64,000 nt of DNA from Amyelois transitella. Taxonomy: Eukaryota; Arthropoda; Insecta; Lepidoptera; Pyralidae. The notes under the pieces are model-generated. The model had not been told where the DNA came from. It ran no database searches and saw nothing but the letters and a program-made list of their open reading frames with translations. Position numbers and translations under genes: made by a program. Below, one piece after another: positions 53,007-64,000 of this stretch. The stretch is taken from NCBI RefSeq assembly GCF_032362555.1, contig NC_083508.1, forward strand, positions 3,935,001 to 3,999,000, read 5' to 3'. Every line of letters starts with the position of its first letter. Within the stretch, counting starts at the first letter, position 1.

Positions 53007-53807
53007 GTAAGTTATTGCTAGTTTTCCTTCTATAACCAAAGGTCTCACAGTGACCTCGAAATCATAAAGAACCAGCATTGAAATCATGTTTCTTATTTAG
53101 TTCAAATCCTGGGAATTCATTAATCCTTTATAACACGGGACGGGTCATCAGCTCTTGTTCTAATTCTTGAGATTCTCTTATCTGGTCGCCCCACCCCTGA
53201 TTTGACACCACATAAATGATAGCTGTCATTGAAGCGAGACAAGTTGTTGCGTTCCGCAGTTTTACGAAATATCTACCTGCTTATCAGCAAAGTCCATTGT
53301 TGTTATTTAAAAAAAAAATAGGTGTTACTTTGCTTGAAACTTCACAGTTGGATAAGTTCCCAAGAAACATTATGTTCTTACTTATCCAACAAAAATTTTC
53401 TGGCCTACACTCATTCATTTGTCCATCTACTATTCACTTTCAGCATAAACATGATGATTGATATAATAGTGGTATGATAATTAATTATACAGATTAGTAA
53501 ATTTTCACACTTGAGAAATTTGCTTGTGTAGATCATAAATAATACTATACCTACTCATAATATTATGGCAAAGCAAATTGTATCTCGGGAGTACCCGATT
53601 TATATTTTTTTGCTAGTACATTACAAGTTCTAGTGTCATGTATTCCCTATCAATCTTTATCAAACTGGCTGTAAAAATCAAAATAATTCCATAGAAGCTA
53701 ACTCAGTGTTTAAAAAAAAACATGCAGTAGGTCTATAAACTTTATCTATTATATTTAATATTTTAATATTTATAATAAAATAATACCTAGTTAACAGAAA
53801 AGCCTGC

Positions 53808-53875
53808 ATTCTTCTTGTAGGCTATGGGCTAGCTAACTGTCACTATTGTAATCTCAATTCTATTATCAAGAGACT
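53808..53875 (+). repeat. SINE-like family A, short fragment
   Basis: It keeps CTTCTTGTAGGCTATGGGCT, AGCTAACTGTCACTATTG and ATCTCAATTCTATTATCAAG, the central third of the unit. Confidence 0.6.
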
Positions 53876-54123
53876 TTCAGAATCAAATATCTTTTGTACA
53901 AGCTTTTAAAATAAATTGTAATAAAATTCTTTGTACAAGAAAGTCTGAGTGTAAAAAAACACTGTCGCATCACCAACCCATGGCTCTTCCATTTTTCTGG
54001 TTATAATTTGGATCCACATTTTATAACAGATCTTTAGAGTACATTAGATCAAATTATTGGCATGTTGTATTTTATTATTGTGAAGTTTATAATTTAATTA
54101 ACTTCAGTTGTATAAAAATGTAT

Positions 54124-54378
54124 GTTAAGATGGTTTGGTCATGTGGAAAGGATGAGTGAAAGCAGGTTGACTAAGCAGATATACAAGGAGAGTGTGGAGG
54201 GAAAGGTCGGAGCGGGAAGACCTAGAATGTATCTTGATCAAATTAAGGACGTCCTGGTAAAGGGTCAGGTCAAGAGTACCCGAAACCGTAAATGAAGCGA
54301 AGGAAGTATGCAGATATAGTGGCAAGTGGAAAGATGTAGTCTCTGCCTACCCCTACGGGAAACAGGCGTGATTTTATG
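54124..54378 (+). mobile_element. LINE tail family C, best preserved copy
   Basis: The plus strand translates, with decay, to WFGHVERMSESRLTKQIYKE, then GRPRMYLDQIKDV and GQVKSTRNR. This is the typical C-terminal end of a LINE endonuclease/reverse transcriptase polyprotein. It then passes into GTAGTCTCTGCCTACCCCTA and GGCGTGATTTTATG, the 3' tail shared in outline with family A. Confidence 0.75.
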
Positions 54379-55397
54379 TTAAGTTATGTATTAAAATCAC
54401 CAAAGATTAGGAAGTGGAATACCTTCTTAACAGAGGAACTTCTACTGAGATAGAAAATATGTAAATGGGGATGAAATATATTTTAAGATGAAATAAGATA
54501 TATAATATAACCTTAAAGTATTGGCATGTGGTAATGTTTTTTTTCGTAAATTTAGCGAATTTTCCACATATATAGCTGATATCAGCTGACGACAGCTTCC
54601 GGCGCGCGGCCTTCGGTAGTTGACTTGACTCACAAAAACATTACTCGTCACGGTTGCATCATCAATCTTTGCTGGAATCCTGCAGACATGTGTTAGCGAA
54701 CATGGTCAACCAACAGTTTTTGCTAACCTCTCTGTAAATCCACTTGATATTTGTCAAGAATATGTGTTAGTTCATGGTTGTTTCGTATGTAGCTCGACCG
54801 GGGCGTCTGGAACTTTTATCATGAAAATGTAGTCGGATAGAGCCGCTTAAGTGCCTAAGAACTAAATATTTCAATTAAACTTTTATACCTACTTATATCC
54901 TTGTACGATTAAACACCGATGTGTTTGAGCCTAATTAGTATCTATGCGCAATTTCCATCTTTAAAATAACAAGAATTATAAATCAGGGCGAGTTGTCTTT
55001 AATATCGGTAAATTAAGCAAAATTTAAAAGAAAGCAAAGTGTATTCAATTGTCATCTTTTTAAGACATGGGCAAAAATAACTGACGTAAAAAAATAACAC
55101 AAGACAACTGTTTATTCCGAAAACAGTACGTACACTCTTGTGTCTTGACGTTTTCTTTTAATGAAAAAGGTACCGTCATTTTTTTTATTCTTGTATAAAC
55201 TTTTGCGGTTGTCCATTTTTCACTTAAGCGAAAGAAAAATTAGAACAAATCTGTTTATCTCTGAAACGCAAAGTTTTGTAAGGACGCAAACTTCGCGTGA
55301 ATTTCATTGTGCCTGAAATCTTTTACAGGATTTCAAAGTATTTTTTTACAACAGTATATAATTCTAATAAAGCTTGATCACTATGATTAATTCATAC

Positions 55398-55430
55398 TTA
55401 TATATATATATATGTGTGTGTGTGTTTGTT
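55398..55430. repeat. (TA)n(TG)n microsatellite
   Basis: A run of TATATATATATATA passes into TGTGTGTGTGTG and TTTGTTTG. It borders a retroelement-like fragment (55427-55552) ending CGCGGGCGGAGTTTCTAGCG. Confidence 0.8.
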
Positions 55431-58040
55431 TGTCATTCAGTCATCCATGTCAAAACCAGCAACCCGATCTTGAAATTTTGCATACATATAGTAAGAAGTA
55501 CGTAGAAGGAGATTGCACGCGGGCGGAGTTTCTAGCGAAAGCTAGTAGTGTGATAATCGTGTTAACTTAATCGTTGAAGTTAATTTTTGTAACTTGCCAA
55601 TTTAAAAAAGTAACAACGATTATAGCAATACCACAACGAAACTGTAATGGGCTGCTGTAAATAAATCTAAATAAGTAATGATGTAAATTTTAGTTGTGTG
55701 GTAGTAAATTGTTAGTAAAACGTTGTACATAACGAATCCCTTATCTCATTTCAACTACTACTAAAAGACGTGTTTCTTTAAGATAAAGACGATACAGGTC
55801 ATTGAGAAATGAGGCTGTGGCGCTATTGTGGCCGCATCGACGTCACATGCACTTGCAACAGCTGACTCAGTGTGTGCGTAGAGTCTATTTTTAACCACTG
55901 TCTCACGTGCTGTCTGACAATGAAAGAAGGTTACCTCGCGAAATGTCTATAAGTTGGAAACTAGACAGTGTTTACGTGCATATCGTGTAAATCGGCCTTT
56001 TTTGTGTAATCAGTATTTTTGCCCAGCTTGTGACCACACCGTTGTTGATCGCTTTATGATTTTCATCCACTGTGGATGAAAAGCATTTCATCTAAATAGT
56101 TTGAAAGGCACCAAGGAACGGAACATATAAAGGGTATGAGGTGGAGACTATCAGTTTAGGAGAGATATATTTAATAATAAAATTTGTATTGTAGATCCCA
56201 TATTACAAGTTTTTGCCGGCACCTGTGTAGTCTTTTCAACAATTTGAGTCTTTTTTTATTTTAATATCATTTGTCTGTGGTTAACATTTATGTTCTCAAG
56301 TAAAGACAAAAAACAATGTATGGTTAAATTAAAAGGATTAACCAAATTAGATAAGAATTAGCATCATCTAGCAAATTGTAACCAAACTTGGTAAAAATCT
56401 GTTAAAAGCCACAGGTGATCCGGTTAGCGGTTTCTAAATACGAACGAATCAACCTACAGAATTTATGAAGTCATTATTATCGATTACGTCACTCTAGGTA
56501 TAGTGTACCAGAGTAGGTACCTACTTTAATTAATGTGTATCTCAAGATTTTCTCAAGATTTAATTAAAAATCCATAAAGTCTAAAATTGCTTAAGCAATA
56601 GAATATCACTCACTTTTTCCTGTAAGTAATTCTATCCATTCTAAAAGATAAATTGCATATATATTTTAAATGTCGTTGTGTCCGGTAATTAACGAGTTTC
56701 TCAGGCAAATTGCAAACTTTTTACTCCTCATAATCTTTCAATATTTTATTTTGATTCAGGCTGATAGTTTCTTGGTCTACAGACCTACAAGCCGATTCAT
56801 TTAATACTCTTCTGAAGTATATCCGTTATTTATTTGAGCAATTAACATGTTTGTCCCATTTGTCTCCTCATAAAATTTTATTCGACATCAACCTGCTTCC
56901 CATGCTGTTCATACATTGTATAAGAGAAGAACGTCGAATAGAACCAATAAAACACCCTTCTTATACCTAGGGGGTGAAAACTTTAGGAGTTATGCTTGTT
57001 CATGTCTAGCTCTCAAGATATCTGTGTTAATGTTACTGGCAATACTCCAAATCAAGCCTCCACTCAGCGGGTAGCTGGCATCTGGGTTTGGGTATGCCAA
57101 ATTATCTCATTTTACAATTTATTGATAGCTGCTTTTTACAAATAACTAAAACCTATTTACTGATCAAAAGCACTAAATAACCTAAAATAAAGATTCGTCA
57201 ACTACGGTCTATCAGCCAGCATATATTTTATGACATGTAACATGTGTGGTTTGGTGTGGCAAGTATGCTATTCATCGACTTTTATATCATCGTATGTAGG
57301 TTGAAAGAGACAAACTCGTTTCGCCTTTTTTTTAAAATGGCTTTCCATGTATGTGAAATGAGCAATTTGTAACTAGTCTATTAAAAAAATATATAAAAAC
57401 TCACAGACTAACAAACTTGAAAATGGAACTTATTGTGTGCTTGATATTTCACTAAGAAACCTCTCACGAAATGATACTACAATGAAACCTTTGGGAAGTC
57501 AAATGTAGGCCATGGTTCATGGTTCCAATGACAACTGTTCGTTTCAAATGGAAAGTGTCAATAATCATTGTTTTAAAACAATGTTTGCGAAACGATAGCG
57601 CCGTATCGTATCGACGGACGTCCCATAAAAATTAAGGGGTTTCTGTGTTAAAGCCGAACTATAAAATTGTTTACAAAGCTATTTCGCGTCATGTCGAAAT
57701 GCTGTGTAAATTTCATATTCTGTAAATTTAATTTCAGCGACGTATCACAGCAGGCTCGACGCCGGAAACGTGACTGTCTATGCATATTATATGACTACAC
57801 ATTTGCAGTCTACTGTCTACCCTACACATGTAGATATGCACTAGCGCTATGTTACATGTGCATTTCCGTTGAGCTCTAGTTTCGGTACGGCTTGTTTGCT
57901 GGGAAGTATAAATCAAGCCTACCGCCATAAATTCTTTTTAACTATTGCCTGAATATGTACTTAGAAAATGTTTCTTGTTTTTTTTTATCCTACTTTGATT
58001 AATACTGATATACAGCGTTGTAACTATATTTTACAATTAT

Positions 58041-58244
58041 TTAATGATGTAACATCTCATCGTTAACTTTCTTCGACCTTCCTTCTTCGAGCAGTTTGGT
58101 GTAGCCTTCTTTCAATCTTTTCCATTGTGCTCTGTTTTGGTTTGTTAACGTCCAGTTCTGCTCCCAAATCCTAAGAATACCGTCATTCCACCTCATTTGT
58201 CGTCTTTCAACAGATTTTTTCTGGTCCCATGGTCTGCACTGCAA
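58041..58244 (-). mobile_element. LINE ORF C-terminal remnant
   Basis: A 67-codon reverse-strand frame gives RRQMRWNDGILRIWEQNWTL, then NQNRAQWKRLKEGYTKLLEE. The R-x-R-W-x-D-D-I ... W-x-x-x-A-Q-x-R-x-x-W-K-x-L-E pattern is the well-known C-terminus of insect LINE endonuclease/reverse transcriptase proteins. It is a fragment and not a host gene. Confidence 0.75.
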
Positions 58245-59867
58245 ATTATAAAAATATCTGTATTTTTTAAAATTTCTGTAAGAGCTTTCCCGTCCACTAT
58301 GATAAAAATAATAAACAAGTTATGTTTCGTTTTAAAAATGACATGGAATGCTTATTTCATGAAACTAAAAATAATAAATCAAGAACGGGTGTAATAACGT
58401 CATCTACATAGGCGGAACGTTATGGATAAGTGAAGTTGAATTTACTCCAGACTATTATATCAGGCCATTAACCATCTGTAATTATCGGGCGATCTCCCCT
58501 AATTGAGATCTAATTCAGCGAGGGAGATGAATCAGTGCAATTGTCCGTATAGAAATCACTCGTAATAGTAGTCTGTCTTGAGTTCAGATCTCTTATCGTC
58601 GTAGTGGGCAATCACGTTTCATAGTATGGATATTTGAGAAATATACGGTGTTAATCTGGATGTGACAATCTTTGGGAATTATGACCTGGAATATAATATG
58701 TAATTTCTTTTGCTATCGCGCATGCAATATATGCAATCGTACGTACCTACATACAAAATGATGTATTTACCAAGTCATAGTTATCTGCTTCATCGAGAGA
58801 AATTTCAAACATAATAAAGTAGAGCAGCCGAAACCGTGTAGTGTTCCTTTAGATGACGTTATTACAAGGCGGCTTAGATAATTCAATCTAAACAAAACAT
58901 CAATCAAACTAACCCCCTTCCCGTCTGACCGATGTGGGGAGGGAACGCTTTGTCCTCTGACAACGTTACAGACCGATAGTTCTATGGTGGTCTTATAGAG
59001 ACACAGGTTTTAAATTATTATGGTGATGAATCACAGACGAAATTATGACATCTAATAGAACCTACTTCAATATTTTTAGTTTGTATAGGAGTAAGTCTAG
59101 AAGTAAACTTTTTGTATTTACGTGATTTTATTTACAACTCCATTTATCTACCAGACACTGTAATAATGATACCCCTTTATAAATTAATTCTTTAGCACTA
59201 CACCCACTGCGTGGTTTATAAGGTCATGTCTGATAATTAATATCTTCGCCTTGACCGTTTCTTACTACGAATAAATACGAATTATCTATTTATTTACAGC
59301 AATTCATGAAATTGATGATCTCTCTCCTACTTCATTTCATCTTTCACCAAATGACAATTTGTTAGATGGCGCTTTGAAATGATTCAGTAAAGTTTTCAAG
59401 GACAGTTATTATCGTTTTAGTAGCTTTTAAAACAGTTTTTAACCTTAACCATATTCTTCATTTAGAACTGTAAGAAATATGATTTAATTCAAGGCCAAAT
59501 ACAGGACCAACGCTACGTAAATTAATGACGAACGTGATAACGTTGATACGTTGTGATAACATACCTATGCTTTGTTGTGCACTGATAACGATAAAAAATA
59601 ATCAAATGTGACGAATCATTCAAATCTAGTATCAAAACTGCGTGAATCACATTTTGCTAGATTGATTCAAATGAGATAAATGTTGTACACATTAAGCCCA
59701 TTTGAAGCAGGATCTCAAAGCTGAAATGATAGAAAACCACAAACGCGTCAGTAAAGTGATAACAGATTGATATGGGTGGGAGTTGGTTGACATCATGGTG
59801 ATAAGCGTAAATAAGTGCCGGCGTACTGCGATGGTGAAAAATGAAACAAATATATTATTTACTAGCT

Positions 59868-60083
59868 TTTACCCACAGCGAATTTAACGCCACCTGCAAG
59901 CGCCACCTACAAAAGAATACAGTTTTTTCGCAAATCCCATGGGACTATAGTTTCTACCGGGATGAAAAGTACCCTATATAGGTACCTTTCTCCAGACTCT
60001 TTATTAATTAACAAGTTCAATAGAAAACACGTGAAAAGAAAAAAAAAACAATTAAACATTTTCGCATTTATAATATTAGTTAG
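59868..60083 (+). repeat. Retroelement tail, family E
   Basis: It opens TACTAGCTTTTACCCACAGC, has CACCTACAAAAGAATACAG, CGCAAATCCCATGGGACTAT, GATGAAAAGTACCCTATATA and CCAGACTCTT, and ends GCATTTATAATATTAGTTAG. It is the most complete family E copy in the window. Confidence 0.7.
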
Positions 60084-60716
60084 GCTCCACTTTAACCACA
60101 GTAATTTTTCTTAGGGTTGTTCCAGTAAAGCCTAACTATATTAGCTTTATTTTCGACACAAATTTGCTCGAAAGATATAAAATACTTTTACGTTTGTTTT
60201 ACTGATCACGAAATAACTACTCAAATCAAGCAGTAAACTGAAAATGCCTTGAAAACTCCATTGAGATTATAAGGTTATTACTATGTTGGACATCGAAAAA
60301 ATAATGGATAGAGCACATGCTAAGACAAAACTAACGTTAATTTTTCTTTAAAAAATATTTATAATATATCTGAATTTCCTACCTATTAAACATTATTCTA
60401 CCTATTAAACATTAAAGAAATTATCACACCGTTATACTAATAAAGTACATTTTAGGTGTCGTCATACCCAGAGCTCTTAAGGTAATGTTTACTCCAACTG
60501 AACCTTTCTAATAGGAATGTGTTAGGTATTATTATAAGTTTCCTTTAAGCATGTCGACGACAAAAGAGTAGTTACGTGTGCAAGCGCGATAAAGAGATTA
60601 AATACTGCTACAATAACGCTTGCTTTGAAAATTTTGTGTTACTCGTAGTTAATTATTTTCATGACCCCCTGTTGTGCTCATATTTTACTACTTACTTACA
60701 TAGTAAGTTATTAATT

Positions 60717-61040
60717 ATTCTAGCGTTGGTGGCAAAAAGGCATAGGTTGGAATGACTATTTTCGAAGCTATGTGCATTAGTTTGAATACTAACCGATGCT
60801 CTTACGGCGAGTGAAAATATCGTGAGGAAACCTGCACATTCAGACAACCTTATGTGTAACTATGATCGATCCAATACGGGTTATGTTCACTCTGCAAAGG
60901 TTGCGGAGGTCAGATGGAAGTCGCTTCATGTAAAAACCTGACTCGCCCAATCCAGGATCCATGGTCAAAGGCATACCTCGGGCTCCTCTCCAGGCTGGTG
61001 AGGATGCAACCGGGATTAAAGCTAGGCGGAAGAGGTAGTA
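60717..61040 (+). repeat. SINE (family B)
   Basis: It contains AAAATATCGTGAGGAAACCT, TGCACATTCAGACAACCTTA, GGTTGCGGAGGTCAGATGGA, AGTCGCTTCATGTAAAAACC and CTCCTCTCCAGGCTGGTGAG. The last three blocks match the body of the SINE at 49847-50110. The tRNA head is less clear here. Confidence 0.7.
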
Positions 61041-62384
61041 AGTTATTAAGTATTATGCGAATAAAATAATTTTGATGGCAATGGCCTAATCAAAATAGAA
61101 TCCATTGCGCAGCGGGCGATCAGTCAAGTTGATCCCTAGTTGGCTTTTGTTATTCATTCATCATTTGTTATTCCTATAAATGTATACCACGGCTATTTTT
61201 GTGACTTGTTTTATTTGTTTCCGTATTAACATTTCTAATTTTGTTCTGCAATTACAAACTCCGCTATAGGAAATAGTATCACTTTTTTCTTAAAACTTTT
61301 AAAAGGTTTTTTTCGATGTTATGTCGACTTCGTCATCACTCAGTTTTGTGTATGCGGTAAGACAACGCAATATGACAAATTCTTAAGCACTAATATCACA
61401 ATAATGGTTATTTATTACTTTAGTTTTGGACACGAGTCGGAAATAAGGCTACATACACATACACTAATACATTGCGCTGTAAGGATTCGAAAGATAACAG
61501 ACTAATAAAAAAATCAAATAGGTATCGGCAGGAACCCTGTTTACTGACAGAAATAATGTTCGCTTTTTCTTCCTCCTTCCCCCGGGTCATAGATTCGATG
61601 CGTCACCATTTGGAAGATATTAGTGAGATTCCCTCTTTTGCAGAATTTAGCACATGGAACGCTCTACTGTTAGCATTTCCATAATGTTAAGTATTGCTCT
61701 TTTGTATTAGCAAGAAAATATACTGTCCTGGCTCGGAAAATATCTAATTGGTCAAATAGGTAGCCGTAGGGAGCGAGTTTACTTGTGAACCTTAACGATC
61801 GTGTGGTAAGATAATCTGATGGTTGTTTAGTAGCTTCCAAGATAGGTAATTGAGAGTAAACAAGGGTGCTCTGTCACGGAGATTTTGCTAGAACCGTGAC
61901 ACGGGTTACAACAACGCGACACGCCTGCTAAATTATTGTTGTCATCCAAATTATCTCGCTGCTTCCTCCTACCCATTTGCTCCTTAATATATCTGCTTGG
62001 TTGACTTCCCTTTTGTAATATGTTGTCGAGATCAAACATAAGGAAACAGTTAAAGCTGTAACATTTTGCTTGTGAGTTCTGTAAAATTAATTAGGTGCTT
62101 TTAACATTTGCACGTAACTAATTATGTCATTATCGCTTAGAAAGAAAGTACCTAATTAAATACCTATTTCTTTAGTATCGCGCATTTTGTTTTGTTTATA
62201 CAATACTTCTGTAAATTTATGTTTTGTGGTAATTATTATTTTAACGCAATATGACAAAAGTTTTTTACACATTATGGCTTTGCTTTAGTACAATTTTATT
62301 CGTAAAGATTTTATTTTGAACCAATTCGACCTGTTCGATATCGTTTGGTGATTCAGCATTTCGGCATAAAAAATGGAACGTGCC

Positions 62385-62470
62385 TGGGTCGGGTATCGAA
62401 CCTACAGACATATGCTCGGCGAGGGAGGGTTCTTGCCTCATTTGTCGCAGGTGATAAACCGCCCGATCCT
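62385..62470 (-). repeat. tRNA-like segment, probable SINE head
   Basis: On the minus strand a B-box-like GGTTCGATACCC sits where a tRNA T-loop would, preceded by about 70 bases of GC-rich DNA. No acceptor stem pairs convincingly, so I do not call a tRNA gene. Confidence 0.3.
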
Positions 62471-62804
62471 TTTTTTAGATAGAAGGTAGTTCGGTTTGAT
62501 TGCTTTGAATCCTCTGGCCGAATCATCCACGGTATATTTACATTTCTATTTACGTCCTATTAATCACAAATCTTATCAGGAGCTACCCGTGTTGATTTGA
62601 ATTGTGTCCCGTCCTATTGTGTTCGTAATTAGATTCGGATCCCAGCTTATAACGTGTGGTGTATTTGTCCTTATCAATAGTTAATTGATAGACTCTCTTT
62701 GAATAATGAATGATACGTCGCATATAAAAATCGATAGGGTCGATTTATATATAAAACATTGCGAATTCGGTGAATTTCAGTGTCAAGTCAACTGATATTG
62801 GTGG

Positions 62805-62960
62805 TGTAGCGTATGACGGGGCGGGCGTTCGGGGAACTTCGGAAGTTTGAAGGCGGGCGGGGTATTACGTAACCGCTGACTGTCGCAACATAGCCGGGCT
62901 CGGGTTGCGGCTATGCACGCCGTCGGCTATTGTCGTCGCTCACACGCTTGCTTGCATTAT
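62805..62960. promoter_or_regulatory. GC-rich block deep in the syntaxin intron
   Basis: About 155 bases are strongly GC- and CpG-rich (GACGGGGCGGGCGTTCGGGG, GGCGGGCGGGGTATTACG, GCACGCCGTCGGC) amid AT-rich intron. It contains a GC-box-like GGGGCGGG. It does not match any repeat family in the window. It could be an alternative promoter or enhancer; no transcript evidence is available. Confidence 0.35.
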
Positions 62961-63524
62961 GGCTCAGCTTTTTATATTAGCCCACGATCCACTGTTACCC
63001 GAGTTATGAAGCTTTTACTGCTTATGCGGCAGGACAACAATGTTGAATGACTGCTACGCTTGTGTTGTTGTTTCATTTTTATTCCGCATCGTAATACCCT
63101 TTCGGTATAATGTCGTAAGGAATTGTAAATCTGGTTTTAGCACCAGTCTGCCCTTTCGGCTTTTCTGAGTGACGTTCAAATACGCCGTGAACACAAAAGC
63201 GGCTTTATAGCTGTCAAGCGTTTAAATTCGCGTCATTCTATGAATTTATTATAGTTAGTGGGTTTGCGGACATGCAGCCAAGTTTCTAATGTAATAATTA
63301 ACAACAAACCTTCGCTAATTATAACGGTTTCATGTATAAATTCTTGTTAATGTCCCAAACGAATGGTGGTTTGTCTCTGACAATTTTATCTGAAGCTTTA
63401 CTTCCTCGAAAATTCGAGTTTTATGCACATCACAAGCGGCCCGTAGTTTTTGAGTTAATTATTTCTGATTATACATATAGGATAGTTACTGACAAAAAAT
63501 GAAATATTTTCTCTTTACGAAATT

Positions 63525-63625
63525 AGCGCCTCCTTCAAAAGAATATAAAGGTTTTCCGCAAATCCCGAGAAACTATAGTTTTAAGCGAGATGAAAAGTAC
63601 TCTATGTCCTTCTTCAGACTCTTAG
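63525..63625 (+). repeat. Retroelement tail fragment, family E
   Basis: It contains CAAAAGAATATAAAGG, CGCAAATCCCGAGAAACTAT, GAGATGAAAAGTACTCTATG and CAGACTCTTAG, in the same order as 59868-60083. Confidence 0.65.
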
Positions 63626-64000
63626 TTATAGTCTAAGATCCGGCTGCAAAATCACTACGTTCATCGCGTAGTTAATCAAACTCACATTTTAACATACATT
63701 TATGAATAGGATAATACATAGATAATAGGGTGCCAGTCAATAAGTGGCCGCAAGTAATTTTAATTAAATTAATGTTAATTAATTTTCCAAAAAAAATTTC
63801 GTTCACTTGTTTTTTAAATAAAATATCATCCACATCATAGAAATGTATGTAAAGAATTCGAAAATCAATGGGTGCCGTTACACACTCGGCCGCAACTACT
63901 ACGCAGCCAGGTGTAAACAGGTAATATTTTGGTCTATTTATACGTTCATGTCGTACACGCATGTTTTTTATATCAAATTAAAGCAAATTTTTTTTTTAAT

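Larger units (their letters stand above)
53007..64000 (+). other. First coding intron of syntaxin 1A (continues past the window)
   Basis: No further exon of syntaxin or of any other gene was recognised. The tract contains a LINE C copy, a second LINE ORF remnant, a tRNA-derived SINE, family E tails, a (TA)n(TG)n microsatellite at about 55398-55430 and two unusually GC-rich or motif-rich non-repeat blocks (55800-55900 and 62805-62960). Long first introns holding control elements are common in neuronal genes; that is inference here. Confidence 0.6.

Noticed and set aside
58041-58244. A host gene of 67 codons
   Set aside because: The motif pattern is that of a LINE polyprotein C-terminus, and a related fragment occurs at 22660-22745.

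Overview
The window looks like nuclear DNA from a moth or butterfly (Lepidoptera). It is AT-rich, its genes are split by GT-AG introns with short exons, and the gaps are filled with short interspersed repeats of lepidopteran type plus degraded non-LTR retrotransposon tails. There is no bacterial, organellar or viral gene set. I cannot name the species.

Layout. From 1 to 26.5 kb lies a long gene-poor, repeat-rich tract. It holds one intact intronless gene on the minus strand (10657-11523), a secreted or single-pass membrane protein I do not recognise, with a Gly/His-rich N-terminus. At 26574-26997 (minus) is the first coding exon of an adenosine-receptor GPCR. No later receptor exon was found to its left, so the tract is probably its first coding intron, and the 10.7 kb gene is probably nested in it. 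At 29.35-30.73 kb (minus) is a complete three-exon KLHDC10-type kelch protein. At 33.19-38.76 kb (minus) is a complete eleven-exon RNF10 RING ubiquitin ligase. Head-to-head with it, at 39.83-44.01 kb (plus), is a six-exon CW zinc finger plus PWWP histone reader (ZCWPW-like). At 45.46-49.52 kb (plus) is the seven-exon mitochondrial elongation factor Tu. At 51.00-52.03 kb (minus) is two-exon Ran GTPase. Divergently from Ran, at 52974-53006 (plus), is the 11-codon first coding exon of syntaxin 1A. Its following intron apparently fills the rest of the window (53.0-64.0 kb).

The genes are unrelated housekeeping, signalling and chromatin functions, as is normal for an animal chromosome: nuclear transport (Ran), mitochondrial translation (EF-Tu), ubiquitin ligation (RNF10), a kelch adaptor or signalling factor (KLHDC10), a histone-mark reader (ZCWPW), adenosine signalling (AdoR) and synaptic vesicle fusion (Syx1A). 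Two divergent pairs (RNF10/ZCWPW and Ran/Syx1A) may share promoter regions.

Most notable structure. (1) Inside the ZCWPW-like gene, the exon that completes the CW finger and opens the PWWP domain occurs in up to three tandem copies. The oldest-looking copy has its PWWP signature broken by a stop; the middle copy is still open, in frame and has its own splice acceptor. (2) About twenty copies of one SINE-like repeat share a 3' end with a LINE tail family also present here, suggesting a LINE-SINE partnership. (3) There are three near-perfect 20-27 bp fold-backs in non-coding DNA. (4) A perfect CRE lies in the Ran/Syx1A divergent promoter.
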